Assembly: GCA_035236585.1 (NCBI GenBank)
Contig: CP141135.1
Span: forward strand, 9,148,001-9,212,000
Origin: Warburgia ugandensis
Taxonomy: Eukaryota; Streptophyta; Magnoliopsida; Canellales; Canellaceae
DNA: 64,000 nt
Direction of reading: 5' to 3'
A model generated the notes under the pieces. That model saw nothing but the letters and a program-made list of their open reading frames with translations, had not been told where the DNA came from and ran no database searches. Within the stretch, counting starts at the first letter, position 1, and every line of letters starts with the position of its first letter. Shown here in pieces: positions 1 through 15,441 of this stretch. The translations under genes were made by a program, and so were the position numbers.

Positions 1-966
1 AAACTTCTATGTTGGTTTGGCTTCTAGTATATTAACTTACATCACCTCTATATTTCATCAAACTGACACATGATACAGAATTAGAATTAACCAGGAAAAC
101 ACATATACTGGAAGATTGGAGACGCAAGCTGGTTGTTTTCAGAAAAGACACAAGTGCCAGTGTACATATACTCAAATAAAAATTTTATATAAGCAAACTT
201 GATTGAAATGAAAATAGTCCTTGTGAAGTTATAACAGTGGCAGTGGGTGGTAGAAGCATGAGGGAGATTGCAAAGCAGAAGTGAACTGGAGGTCAAAGGT
301 TTTAGTTACTGAAGTACAAAAACATCCATAAGCATTGTTTATGTCATAATCCCTTCTGATTGCTCTATACTAGGCTCCTAGTGTTTTGTGACAATATTTG
401 TCCAGAGAACAGAGAGCACTTCTATGCAAAGAAAATATAAAGTACCTAAGATTAAAATGACCAAGTTTAATTTTCTAGATTTCTTCCACTGCGACACAAG
501 TGTAATCATAAAACTTTGCATCATTTGGGACCACACCATCACCTATAGATTGGGTGGATAATGCGTACTTGGAGAAATACGAACTGATGCCATCGAGTAA
601 AATCAAGTAATTAATATAAGACAATTTTTTCATTTGATATTTGAAGTTCCAATAAAATCCTGAAAAAGCCTATCAATCAAAGTCAGCAGAACAGCAAAGT
701 ACAGAAATTTGTTACATGCAAAAGCAACTAGTGGGCACATGAAAATTTTCTACCATCATATAAATTACATACTTTTCTATGCTGGATTGATGCAGGTAAA
801 CATCCACCAGGGTGGTCAGTTCCTTTTAACATCTTCCAATTTCAAAACAACATCAAACATGAATGGAAATGCATGTTTGGGAAAACATTAAAAGTGGATC
901 CACTTCTGAAGTTAACATGACAGGCATGTAAATAAACCTAAGAGAAGATTATCAAGTTTCCCTTAC
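1..966. other. left-edge stretch without a recognised exon
   Basis: Expected to be intron 3 of the MSI gene. No further WD-repeat coding segment was found on the minus strand here, so the remaining exons are either beyond the window or missing. Confidence 0.4.
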
Positions 967-4439
<3,473 letters not shown>

Positions 4440-5942
4440 TGTACATTATATTATATTTTAACTGAGATAAAAATTAGAAATTGAATTCATTAAAATTGAG
4501 TTATATGCAAGTGACACATTTGAAAACTGAAAATTTGGACTTAAAACTACAAAAAAAAATAAAAAGTATACATCAATACGATTCCAACGACACAAAGAAT
4601 GTGAAAATCGAAGTTAGGATAGAAAAGATATGACCTAATGAATCAAAAGGCGATGACATCATGAGCATGTCATAGCTTGCTTACTATGTTTCCTATGCGC
4701 CTGTTGCAGGGATTTTATCCATCTTGGTACCGACCTAATAGCCACAAACTTAATTGGTTAATGTCTGTCATACAAAGGGTCCATTATTTTGAGATGTGTA
4801 TTTATAACATGATAGTATAGGTGCGTCGTACCCTGGTATTTCAACTTTATAATGAGTACTCATGACCAACGGCGGGTAGCGGAATTACGAGTGTTTCTAC
4901 ACTCATAAGACCTCAAGGAAGTTTAGATGGTATTATCTATATATATACTTATTGAGATACATTAGTCGTATTTACGCATTTCATGATTTAAATGCTTTTC
5001 ATTTATTGATTTTTTTTGTAAAATGATCACTGTTCAATTTGAATGAGTATTTTTATGAGATGATGCATGACATTAGTTGCGGTGATCTTTCATATATATA
5101 AAATACTTCGCAAAGGTTACTATTGTCTTTAAAACAATATGAATAGATATTGAAACTGATAGTTTGAATTAGTTTGGCATGATATTAATTTGTAAAGAAG
5201 GATTGAGATTTTAGAGTTTTATTATACTATTCATTATGTATCATATTTCACATAACTACCTAACATGTTCTTATGCATCCTTTTTGGATTTAAAACTTAT
5301 AAATTTCATATTTCGATGATAAAACTACCTACACAAGAGCAATGTCTCAGGTTTGAAAAAATGAGACACATGACTAGAAGATTGTGATAGAGATTTAAAG
5401 AGAAGAGCATGAAAGGTATAACAAACAAGTTTACAGTATAATTAATGATCTTGTAAACTTGTGTAATGTTGACTTAATAGGGCTTTGTTTTATTTACATA
5501 TGGGCATGTAAATTAGAGCTATAGTGATGTGGCTTCGACTAGAGTGGTTTTGGGGATGTTGGTTTAATTCCTAACCTTTTGGTATTACAAAATATTTTTT
5601 TTTATTTAAATATGAATAGACATGTGTGTGGATGTATTTTGGAGGGAGACAGAGTCTCCTTTGTTATTTTTTATATATTGTGTTTATTAGGTTATTGCAT
5701 TGCATGCATGAAATACGCTCGGTCCAAAATACAGAGGAGACTCTGTAGGATTTCGGTAGAAATGTGGCATTCATTTCTTTGAAAATCCTTATTTTTTAAA
5801 AGAAAATGACACTCATGATTTTTTTAAAGTCTTCTCATGAAACTTGTTTTCACTATTTGGTTTCTAAATAGTTTTTCAAACTCAAGGCCCTACAAATGCA
5901 AAAGATTTTGTGAAAAGTGTTAGAAAAACCAGGGATGTCACA
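4440..5942 (+). mobile_element. diverged solo LTR, Ty3/gypsy-like (tentative)
   Basis: Begins TGTACATTATA and ends GGGATGTCACA. Its first 250 bases have the same layout as the solo LTR at 20491: an AT-rich opening, then a purine-rich stretch (TTCCAACGACACAAAGAA, compare TTTCAACGCCATAAAGAA). An ATGAGTACTCATGA-type motif near 4850 also recurs in the 39-kb LTR. No convincing target duplication was found, so the edges are approximate. Old fossil; no coding content. Confidence 0.5.
5649..5746. repeat. 12-bp inverted repeat inside the 4.4-5.9 kb LTR
   Basis: ACAGAGTCTCCT at 5649-5660 is the exact reverse complement of 5735-5746, with a 74-base loop. The left arm overlaps a smaller palindrome (GGAGAC, 3-base loop, GTCTCC) at 5645-5659. 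Confidence 0.6.
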
Positions 5943-6360
5943 CATTTATTCCCAAGCAATTCAACTTGTTTTAGGTGATTCAATGCTGATTAGATTATGC
6001 TTAATCAAGGGTGGCATCTTTAATCTCTCAATTTATTTCAAAACTTGTTCATCGAATGGTTGGAAGTCATGAAGATGGTGCTTGTCAACAAGTTTTTAAT
6101 TCCAAGGAAAGATTGTAATCGTAGATATTTAATGGCTTTGCTTCTTAGATTCATATGGAGAGTAGGATTAGATCTTCCTAGCTTTATGGGCCTCGCCTAA
6201 TCCTTATTTCAAAGGGATAACCTTTCCAAAGCATCAAACAATGTTGGGTTGCTATGGTCGATGTTGTTCTCACACTAAAGCTCCATTACATTGTTGGGTT
6301 CCCCTCTCCCCCTCCGTTGGCAATATTGAGATCACCTTTGATGCCTCTTCCTGCTCGACT
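5943..6360. other. intergenic, nothing recognised
   Basis: No coding exon or repeat family was recognised between the LTR and the SINE. Confidence 0.4.
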
Positions 6361-6540
6361 AAAAAGGGCAGCCCTGATGCACGAGGCTTTTGTATATACA
6401 AGGCCTGGGGAAGGGACAAACCACAAGGGTTTATAGTACACAACCTTCTCTTACATTTTTACAAGAGGCTATTTCTACATCTTGAACCTGTCACCTCAAG
6501 TTCACACGACTACAACTTTACCATTGCGCCAAGGCTCCTT
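6361..6540 (-). mobile_element. Au-type SINE
   Basis: On the plus strand it runs from an A/T tail and GGGCAGCCCTGATGCACGAG to TTGCGCCAAGGCTCC, so the tRNA-derived head is on the minus strand. The conserved Au core is present (GGGGAAGGGACAAACCACAAG and the ACAAGAGGCTATTTC block). Flanks CCTCTTCCTGCTCGACTA and CCTCTTGCCCCACTA are a possible degraded target duplication. Confidence 0.8.
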
Positions 6541-6863
6541 TCCTCTTGCCCCACTATTATAGGGGTTATAATAAGAGGTCATAAGAGAGCACAATTTTTT
6601 TTCAAGTGTTCCAAAGTCTCTACTTGGACAGAGCAGCCAAAACTGTGATCTTACTTTCTTAGGGACTAGCACTTCCTAAAGTTATCGAGAAATAATTGAA
6701 GGATAGCATTGGTGGTTGATGAATGATCCTGATGTTGTAAGAAAGCATTCCAAGACGGCAAAGGTTCATCATTTCTTGTATTCCAAATAAGTGAGGATCT
6801 CTCATGTTAAGAGTCTGCTACTATTTGTGCAAGTTCTTGGCTAAGCATGTTGCCTTGGCGCAT
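6541..6863. other. intergenic, nothing recognised
   Basis: Starts with a T-rich run next to the SINE head. No coding exon was recognised before the LTR element begins. Confidence 0.35.
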
Positions 6864-8847
6864 CATTATGGGGTCGGAGTTTCACCTATTCTAAACCCAT
6901 GCGGCACTTATACATAACTCCTTTGTTAGGCACAAGTCAGCTTTCCATTCCCCCTCTCACTTGTTAGGGCTATGCTTACTCACCCACAAAAGTATTGAGA
7001 AAAGCTAAGGTGAGTTAAGGTTGTTTGAGTTACAAGTGAGGAGATTTACCATATTTATACTTGCCTTTCTCCACCACCTCCTCAATGGATGGTTAGGATT
7101 ATTCCAGGTATCAAAACATTAACGGTCCAGATCATATTCTGGAACCCTCCTACTCTTTACAAACCTCTACATAAATATCTAGGTTTCCCTATTTCTAAAT
7201 ATTTACAAGGAAACTTCTAGAAACTGGACCTTCTAAAAATCAGGCTTTGATCCATAGACATTCAACAATGGGCCTAAGTCCCTTAAGTCAACTCCATGAG
7301 TTAAACAGGACTCCCTTGGAATATGTAGGCCTTGGTTATGGTCATCGCAACACATGTCTGTTACATCCTCACCTGATTATGTCGACGTCCTCGTTGACAC
7401 ATCTCCATCGATATCTCAAACTTCCACCTTTGGCACATCCCATGATACTTTGTGATCCTTATGAGACACCTCTCCTCATTTCTTCCCTTGCACATTGGCA
7501 TTCAGCTACGCTTGTGCTTCACGGGGACCTTCTTTATCCTCTTCAATGTATGGGCGTCCTTGCCCCCATGTACAACCTTGCACAAATTGTGAGTTGTTGC
7601 GACCACCCTTTGCTGTTGTGTCTCCTGCACATCAATATGGTAGCTATAAGTTATTGTGCTTCCTACACTTCTCTGCTTGGTCTCGTTCCTCTTTGAGTTA
7701 CCTTGTTGTGGCACAGTCGTCATTGTGACATCAGTTGTATCTACTTCCTTGTTGATCATCGTTTTCTCTTAGGACTCATTAGACCCAAACGAACTTGTAG
7801 TACCTAGGCTTAGTAAACTTGGATGTGTCGTATCCACACTCTTTATGGAATCCTTTGCTAGCTCCATATCCTCAAACCTTGCCACTCCCTCATGCGGATT
7901 GGTCATCTCGCCTTCTACAGACTCAAAGCAATTAGACATGCATTCCCCTCTATCCGTGGTCTTAGCGTCCATAACCTTAGACACATCAACCATACTTCAC
8001 ATGTTATCTTTGAGGCTTTTCAATGCATCGATGAATGCCCTTGATTTGTTCAAACAATCAGACAGAGTTTGTTCAAACTTACCGAGCCAAGCATTCAAAG
8101 TAGAAAGTCGAGCATCCAAAGCCAACTTTTAAGACAAGTCTCTAGACTTCTCCCACCTTAACTTCTTCTGAACCTCTGTTGGCATGTCAGTCACTCCAAA
8201 CTCATTTGTCATGATGTTGCTATCAACTTTCCCCATTACTTGATAAACAACGCCTAATTTTGGCCCACTCTAATACCAACTCCTCCCTGCTCTGATACCA
8301 ATTGTTACGGGATCGTAGTTTCACCTATGTTAAACCCACGCGGCACTTGTATGCAACTCTTTTTGCTAGGCACAAGTCAACCTTCTACTACTACTCTCAC
8401 TTACTAGGGCTACACTCACTCACAAAAGCAATGAGAGAACTCAAGAGAACTTAGAAAGGAAACCCTCAAATGTATTGACCTTTACCGAGCCGAGTTAAGA
8501 TTGTCTGAGTTACAACTGAGTAGCTTTACCTTGTTTATACTTGCCCTCCACCATCCACCTCCTCAATGGATAGTTGAGATTATTCCAAGTGTCAAAACAT
8601 TAACAGTTCAAATCATATTCTCAAACCATCCTACTCTTTCTAGAAACCTCTACATAAATATCTAGGTTTCCTTCTTTATATATATTTACAAGGAAACTTC
8701 TAGAAATCAGCTCTTCTAGAATCATGCCTTGATCCATAGACTTTCAACAACGGGCCTAAGTCCCTTAGGTCAACTACATGAGTTAAACAGACATTCCTTG
8801 GAGTTTGTAGGCCATAGTCACAGGCCTCGCAACACATGTCTATGACA
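6864..8847 (-). mobile_element. short LTR retrotransposon fossil with methionine-tRNA primer site (TRIM/LARD-like)
   Basis: Two direct repeats, 6864-7365 (about 502 bases) and 8303-8847 (545 bases), share the block from the TTTCACCTA/AAACCCA start to CGCAACACATGTCT. The right copy runs TGTTACGG to ATGACA. Next to its left edge, 8287-8300 is the complement of TGGTATCAGAGCAG, the initiator-methionine primer site, so the element reads on the minus strand and the right copy is its 5' LTR. The internal part is only about 940 bases and holds gag-leader-like sequence; no protease, RT or integrase domain was seen. It is broken. Several differences per 50 bases between the LTRs indicate an old insertion. 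Superfamily is not certain. Confidence 0.75.
8287..8300 (-). other. primer binding site of the 6.9-8.8 kb LTR element
   Basis: The minus strand reads TGGTATCAGAGCAG, complementary to the 3' end of initiator methionine tRNA, two bases from the LTR edge. Confidence 0.8.
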
Positions 8848-11800
8848 GTATGCTCTCTATTATCATCCCAACGCAATCAGTAAATCTCGTATTGTAATAT
8901 TATGTGTTATAGCCCATCTTGGGCTTCTTTTCTGATCTACGGGTGAACAATCAATTCATTTTGTTTTTTTTTTTAATGACGATATATTTGAGTCAAGATA
9001 ATTTACATGAATAGAACTAATCTAGGTCAACATATGGGGGGAAAACTTCAAGATTTAGTATGACAATTTGCCATTGTAAATTGCATTTCCTCAGCTACAT
9101 TCATTTCTTGCCTTGCCACACCCATTCTTGGTAGAGCATCTACAACTTCGTTAGTTGTTCTCCTGACATGATGAAATGTAATTGTTCTCCCTTGCAATTC
9201 CATTATTTGAATTAATTTCTCTTCAAATCTCCGTGGTAGACTATCGAAATTGGCTAATTCTATAGAACTAAATTAGTTCTTGAGCGAAAACTGGCCAGTT
9301 TCCTACCTCACTTATGATCCTTATCTTGGCGATCCAAATCATTTATCATATAAAGTATGATCATCTTCTCTAGCTACTACCACATCTTCTTCTAGCAAGA
9401 ACTTTCACCAAACATCAAATCTAGGTGGAGAGATAGAGAGTGAGAGATAAGGTGGGATCCATTTATTTTTAGAATCACCAAGCCTACCTTTTCTTCTAAG
9501 AACTGAAATACAAAGGAAGTGAAGAAAAACTACATTGAAAAGTATTCTACGAACTTTAGAATTGACTAGTTCCAAAATTAGTTCTCAAACTCTACCCCTT
9601 TAAGTTAAAACTAGTCAATTCCCAAACTCTACGCCCAATGAATTAGTTATTTTGAATGGTATATACATACATCTATGCACAATCTAGAACGCTTGTTACC
9701 CACGTGAGAGACTCCTTATGCCTTTGCACTAGAGGGTGTTAAGGTTGTGTAAGGAAACATGTAATTGTATTTCTATTTCTAGAGCCTACAAATGCAAATT
9801 CAAGGTGCAGTTTCTATTTTCCATAAATAAAAAAAAATATTTTTTTTCTTGTTCTAGTGCTAGTTGAGGTCATTTTTAAAAATGTTTCTCTACAAAATCT
9901 AAAAACAAATGGTTGTCAAACACCCTTCTAGCTCTAATTTTTGTAGAAACATTGATACAAGAAATGGCAGAAGCCCCTTTTTCAAACACCGCCCAAGTCA
10001 TATCTGCTTTGTCTCACAAACGGAAGCCTGGGGTTGTGATTCCAAAGTGCACCCCTATATGTAACTTTGAGTCCCACTAAGAGTCCGTGTACCTTTTATT
10101 TTTATTTTTTTTGAATGATGATGTGTATATATGTGTGTTGTCATCATGTCCAAAAAGAGGTAACTGCTAAGAATCAATACATTTGACTGACTCTGAACAC
10201 TTGTTTTGGGTTTATGAGAAAATTAATAAAATTAAATAATTGTAATTTTGATAAAGAAAACGTAAGTTTAAAGCATCTACCGAGTATGAAATTTGACCTC
10301 TAACTAATCTTAGCTAATGTGAACGCGACAAATGACTTAGATCTATAAATTAAAAAGTTTCACCAAAAAAGGTCATTCACAACCACAAACTTGAACATGG
10401 ACCAGTATTCGGACTCGTGTAACTTTTGGTGATCATTCCGTGAGAATTCTTCCTAAGATTGCTCTAGTAAGATGCCACATCAATCTGCATTCATAAGGTC
10501 TATCTCTTCAGTCGTAGCCTCCACAGATAAAGATTGAGCACGAATGCTAAAATGACTGCAAAAGGGATGTCTGCCCATCAACCACATTTTTCTGGAGCCA
10601 CCTTGCATAATTACAGTAGGTTCGTCTCATTGCGCTACATTTGGTTAGTCAAAGTTCATGTAGATTGATGGATTCCATTCTCTAATAGGTTAGTGTTAAA
10701 AAAGGAGTTTCTAAATTTTCACAAACAGCGGTCCAAGTTTTAGACTTAGAGCAACCTTGATGACTATATAGTAGATATCCAAATGCGGAGCAGGGAGATA
10801 GACACGTTAATCATGCAAAAGTGGGCTCCAAGTAAATGTAGTCGCTAGACACTCATCCTTTTCGGTCAGTTTAGCATTTCCTAGCTATTAAGACAAGGCA
10901 CTTCTCCTTCTGTTTTCCTGTTAAAAGAAAGTAAATCTAAATTCAAACGTATGCCTTTTCACTTCCATATCAAGTTCCAATCCATGAATGGAGATAAATG
11001 GACTTCAACCTATAGACCCCGGGACATAGCCTTATCCAACTAGGATGAATGCTGGCGCTCAGTGAATGGTTTAGTCGGTGGAAGGTTATATCAAGAATAG
11101 AAAAAGGAACTAAAAAAAGGGTTCTGTCTAGAGATTGCTGCAACTATGTAGACTAACAAGTCAAGACGCCAAGCAGATGATTAAAATATTTGGGCACCAA
11201 GATGCCTGTCAAAGATAAAAGAAGTAACCCAATTAAAGATTGGCAGATGGATCGACCGTGAAACCAGAGATTTCATCCAACGACCATCTGTTGTTTGAAC
11301 ATAACTATTGAAAATGAGCCTATGTTTTGCCTGCATATGAGCTTTTTAATTTGCGCTTCAGCATGCCCAAATACAAGGATCCGGATCCAGTTAACAACTC
11401 CCAATGTATGCAGGGATCAGAAGTCAGGCATTGAACTAATCTTGTGGGGCGGCATCATGGATATGGGGCCATGCACTAGAAACCTTCTCCATTCCCAAAC
11501 ACTAAAGTAGTCATTAATTGTCGCATATTCGAAATAATACTCGGGTAACTACTCATTACACCACTGTTTTCATCCCAACCATTGACTTAACGACTCAAAT
11601 TAGGGGACAGACTCTTCAGGGAGACTGTCGCCATGCTTTCTTTGACTAAGTCATGGCCAAGTTCCCTTCGTGGAAAAAACAGAAATTTGTATATAATTGG
11701 TAAGAGCCGGTTAAGTGTGAACATTTCAATTGCAGCTTGAATTTTCTTTAATGGACATATCGCAATTACTCTTTGAAGTTAGAAAAACACTGCTCAACTC

Positions 11801-12964
11801 CATTGGAACACGTAAAAAACAATGACAGGACAAGTACTAGGCGGATACAGGGGGTGACACAACAATAGCCCTTTTAAGCAACCTCATCTTCTCCATAAAC
11901 TCCGCAATTAATGGGATAGCCGAAACTGGTTTCACAGATGATTAACCATTCGTGGATCAAACTTCACCCAAAACCTCTATCAACCGAACACGGAAATCGC
12001 TGTTACATATATGGGTCAATTTTTGACTCGGAGCCTGCTTCCTGGAATGTTCTACCCTAATTCAACCAATTCGACAAAAGTAAAAGCTGTGTTAATCTCT
12101 AGCCTTGAAAAGAATGGTTTAGAATTAGAAGAGGAACAGTGTAAATCAGTCAACCAAACTTCCACAAAGCAAGGGATTGGGCTTATCTTAAGGTTGAAAT
12201 TTTTTGTTCATGACCCAACCATGGCATGGTCTACCAGACCAAATATTTGCATCGTCGAAAGAAAGAGACAATCCATGCACTATGTTGTGAAAGACGGGAG
12301 TTATGTTGGGATCACAGAGGTGATCTGACCCTTTGGAGAGATTAACCCCTGGTGCAATCAACCGCTGCCCATGAATCCATGCACAACGAAGTCCAGGGAC
12401 AGAATTTTAACACAGATCTCGGTTGTTATGCACCTTTCTCAAGGAACGAGCAGCTGCAAACACAAGTTAGGCTGCTCCTTCCCAATGATCCTACCCGTTT
12501 TTCTGGTAAGTGCCAAGCACCCTATGGTTCAACCATGCACCAAAATTCAGCCCTATCCAACACAATGCCAACCTCCAAATTCTTGCTTTCAAATAGACAT
12601 CCGAACATCATAGAACAACCGATGTCTTATGATCATCGAAACAGGGAGGACTACGGCCCAGCCAGGAAATCCAACAGTTCGATCATTGAACAATTGGACA
12701 GCTCATGTGGATCCTGATTCATCATATAACAGCTCCAAATCCCCACAGCAATGCCCATACCAGAATTCAGGAAATAGAAATACAAACTCCATGTCATTGC
12801 TCAAAAAGCATATAAAAAAAATCGAATCTGGTCAAAAGAAGATCCGATCCAAGAACTCCCAATTTACAACAGTCTAACTTGCTGTGAGACCCCACCCAAA
12901 ACCCAAAATGAAAATGTTGCAAATATATTCTATTTTACATGTTTACCTACACAGCACGTGAATT
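8848..12964. other. 4.1 kb without a recognised gene
   Basis: Several open frames of 70-120 codons occur (for example 12011-12328 and 12352-12717, plus strand), but none resembles a known family or shows a plausible exon structure. No transposon ends were recognised. The last part is the 3' flank of the HIPP gene. Confidence 0.4.
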
Positions 12965-14485
12965 TTACATGATTTCACATGAATTTGGATTATCATCACT
13001 GAAGGCAGTGGTGACACGTTCCTCTTCCGAAGTGGCGCGGGCTATCGTAGCCTTCTCGGGGTCCACCACCACATTGCGTACATATCCAGGTGGGGCCTTC
13101 TTATCATACGCCTCTGGTGCATATGGATGGTAAACAAGACTGTATGGTACGTAGGGCCACGGCTCAGCCTTCTTTCCTGTTCGTGCTCTTACCCTCTTCA
13201 GCACCTTCTTGGGATCCACATATCCAACCACCGTTAGCTTGTGCTGCTTCGGATCTACTTGTACTTGCGTCACTCCTGTAAGTCAGTGGATTATGTAAGG
13301 ATTCTTGATCAGAAACTCGTAACATGATGAATGGTAATCAAGAATGAAATTGAAGTCTCGATATCAATACCAATCTGGCAATCAGAACCGTCTAAGCTCT
13401 CCAAGCTGTTAAGTGAATAAATTTGGAAAATAAAGGTTACAAGCTTGATGGGTCCAGACTCCAGAATGTGGTTGTTAGGAAAGAGGACATAAATCATAGA
13501 ATTCTACCGTGTCATCTTTGATGGGGTTGCCTAAAGGTTACAAGCTTGATGGGTCCAGACACCAGAATGTGGTTGTTAGGAAGGAGGACATAAATCATAG
13601 AATTCTACTGTGTCATCTTTGATGGGGTTGCCTCTTCACTGGGCTTAGCCCTGATGTGGTTGGGTCAAAAGCAAACATCATATAACTAAAGAAATGTTTT
13701 TGGTGGGGTGTATAAGATACACCTAGTAGATCTCTAGACTTATCTTGAGTGATAGGGTGGCTACACGGGTTTCCATCACCTTATTTATTGAAGTGACCAT
13801 TGATTTATGTCTCGGGTGGTGGTGGAGCTGTTGTGGTGACTGGTGATCCTAAATAGCACTTACACCAGATAATTGGTGTAAAGCAACTGGTTTTGAACTC
13901 AACGGGGGCTGTTTGATTGCGAGATAAATTATCATGAGTATGATCAATTCTATAGCAGAAGCCATCCATGCCGTACGTTTAACAATCCAATATAAGATCT
14001 ATGAAAGCTACCATCTCAAAGAAACGAGGAAATAATTTTAAAAGTAAATTCCACCAAAGAGGTAGAGTTACACTCATTTCATCCTCTATAGTTATATAGA
14101 AACTGTATGGGAGAGAATCTGTCTAGAAACTGTGTCCTGAAACTAAACAATCCAATAACAAGAAAGAAAGCAGCAGAATTCAAACCTTTCATTCCTTCCA
14201 CGGATTTCTTCACTTTCCTTTCACAGCCTTCACAATCCATTCTCACTTTAATTTCCACAGTCTATATGCCAGAAATCCACAAATCTTCAGTTAGCCAGCT
14301 TGAAAAAAAAAAAAACTAAAACTAAAAAGAAAGAAGCAGGTTGTCAACCAAAGAAGAAGAGGATGACTAACAAATGAAGAACTGGGTTTCATCTAACACA
14401 CCTGTAGCTGCTTCTTCTTCAGCTTCTTCTTCTTACTAGCTGAGAAAGAAGGCAGAAGATCCGAGACATAATCTAGAGCACCCAT
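12965..14485 (-). CDS. HIPP: heavy-metal-associated isoprenylated plant protein (HIPP), three exons
   Basis: Exons on the minus strand: 14485-14402, 14261-14186 and 13275-12965, all GT-AG, giving 156 residues. The N terminus (MGALDYVSDLLPSF) and a lysine-rich run precede a single HMA domain with the metal-binding motif MDCEGC near residues 35-40. Then come conserved HIPP blocks (KLTVVGYVDPKKVLKRV, PYVPYSLVYHPYA, YDKKAPPGYVRNV, FSDDNPNSCEIM). The last four residues, CEIM, are a CaaX box for farnesylation, which anchors these proteins to membranes or the nucleus. HIPPs bind cadmium, copper or zinc and take part in metal and drought responses. Length matches the usual 150-160. Closest to the HIPP20-27 group; HIPP27-like at the C terminus, by memory. 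Intact. Confidence 0.93.
13431..13632. repeat. 101-bp tandem duplication in HIPP intron 2
   Basis: Copy 1 is 13431-13531 and copy 2 is 13532-13632, both starting TAAAGGTTACAAG and ending GGGGTTGCC. Only about three differences were seen over 101 bases, so the duplication is young relative to the surrounding repeats. Confidence 0.9.
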
Positions 14486-14610
14486 TTCAAGAAAATCACA
14501 ACCTGACAATCAGAGCAAGGGAACTGATTTGGTAGCTTTCTTCCACTACTTTCTGATCCACAGAACTGCTAGTCTGCTTCCCTTTGGCAAGCAAACGACT
14601 TACAGCCTTC

Positions 14611-14620
14611 ACTATATATA
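14611..14620 (-). promoter_or_regulatory. possible TATA box of HIPP
   Basis: The minus strand reads CTTATATATAGTG here, about 130 bases upstream of the HIPP ATG, a suitable distance for a TATA box with a leader of about 100 bases. Confidence 0.4.
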
Positions 14621-14772
14621 AGGAACTCGACACTACAATACAAGTAGTAACATGACTAGCGGTTACAACTGTAGTAAGAAAGGGCCTCCTTCTGTAGGTG
14701 GACCCAACAACAGACAGCTGACCAACGTTGAATACCTTTGGCCAGTAGATTGCTTCCACGTTACTTTCTTAC

Positions 14773-14806
14773 ACACGTGGTCTCTTGCTTCTGCTACACG
14801 TCATTG
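14773..14806. promoter_or_regulatory. G-box/ABRE and ACGT element upstream of HIPP
   Basis: ACACGTGG (G-box, ABRE core CACGTG at 14774-14779) is followed about 20 bases later by CACGTCA near 14797-14803; a third ACGT core (CACGTTA) lies at 14757-14763. They sit about 290-320 bases upstream of the HIPP start. Paired ACGT elements are typical of ABA-responsive promoters; function is inferred. Confidence 0.4.
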
Positions 14807-15304
14807 CAGTCTAAGAGGGAATATCGGAGGTGGGCGTCAGTAGGGTTATTCAGCCGGCCATCCAGTGGAAATAAGATAAGAGAGACAGCCAGGAGAATAA
14901 TCTGGAAGAAAAAAAGTATGGTGCACCTCCCTTGGATGCTCTGTGGAGCTGCTATAGGTGTAAAGTAGTCGGACCAAGAGATACTTCCTGAATCTACGAG
15001 TCTAAAGGGGGTCCCAGTATATAAGTCGGTGTTTATTAGTTTAATGAGCTCGCACCAACTTCCCCGAACGGTCTAGCACCTTATTATTACTTGAAACCTT
15101 GTACATATTTCATTTTTGATAATTCTATTAAAAAATCCTATCTAATCTACCTTAATAGCAAAGTCTTGCCTACTTAGAACACCTCAACAATATCATTGTC
15201 ACTAGAGAACTGATATTGACATTTCCTTGTTATTTTATCTTATAGATGAAGTTGATTAGTTTCTGTCTTCGGCTATGTACGATTTTCGAAGCTGATATAT
15301 AATA

Positions 15305-15441
15305 TGTCCCAGAGTTATCTGATGCGTTGAAATAGTCTCTTGCAAAATATAAAATAAAACAGCATACTATTTACATTTGTGGTCTGCCTTTTCTCTAAAA
15401 TCCGAATACGTTAGAGCTTCCTACATCAAGGCTGCCCTTTT
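15305..15441 (+). mobile_element. degenerate Au-type SINE
   Basis: Recognisable blocks are AGTCTCTTGCAAAATATAAA, CATTTGTGGTCTGCC, TTAGAGCTTCCTACATCAAG and the GGCTGCCCTTTTA end. The tRNA-like head is eroded, so the left edge is approximate. Confidence 0.65.

Larger units (their letters stand above)
14486..15304. other. HIPP upstream region, no gene
   Basis: Contains the putative HIPP promoter. No other coding sequence was recognised. Confidence 0.4.

Noticed and set aside
479-580. Minus-strand segment that could be a terminal exon of the MSI gene (ends VAVEEI then stop)
   Set aside because: MSI exon 3 ends in phase 0, and splicing to the nearest acceptor (CATCAG) would put this segment in another frame that stops quickly. 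It also has no WD-repeat similarity.
5943-6860. Possible LINE fragment around the first SINE
   Set aside because: Some translated phrases recalled LINE C-terminal regions, but no stable motif or end structure could be shown.
12011-12877. Run of plus-strand open frames near the HIPP 3' end
   Set aside because: Frames overlap without consistent splice sites and match no family; treated as non-coding.
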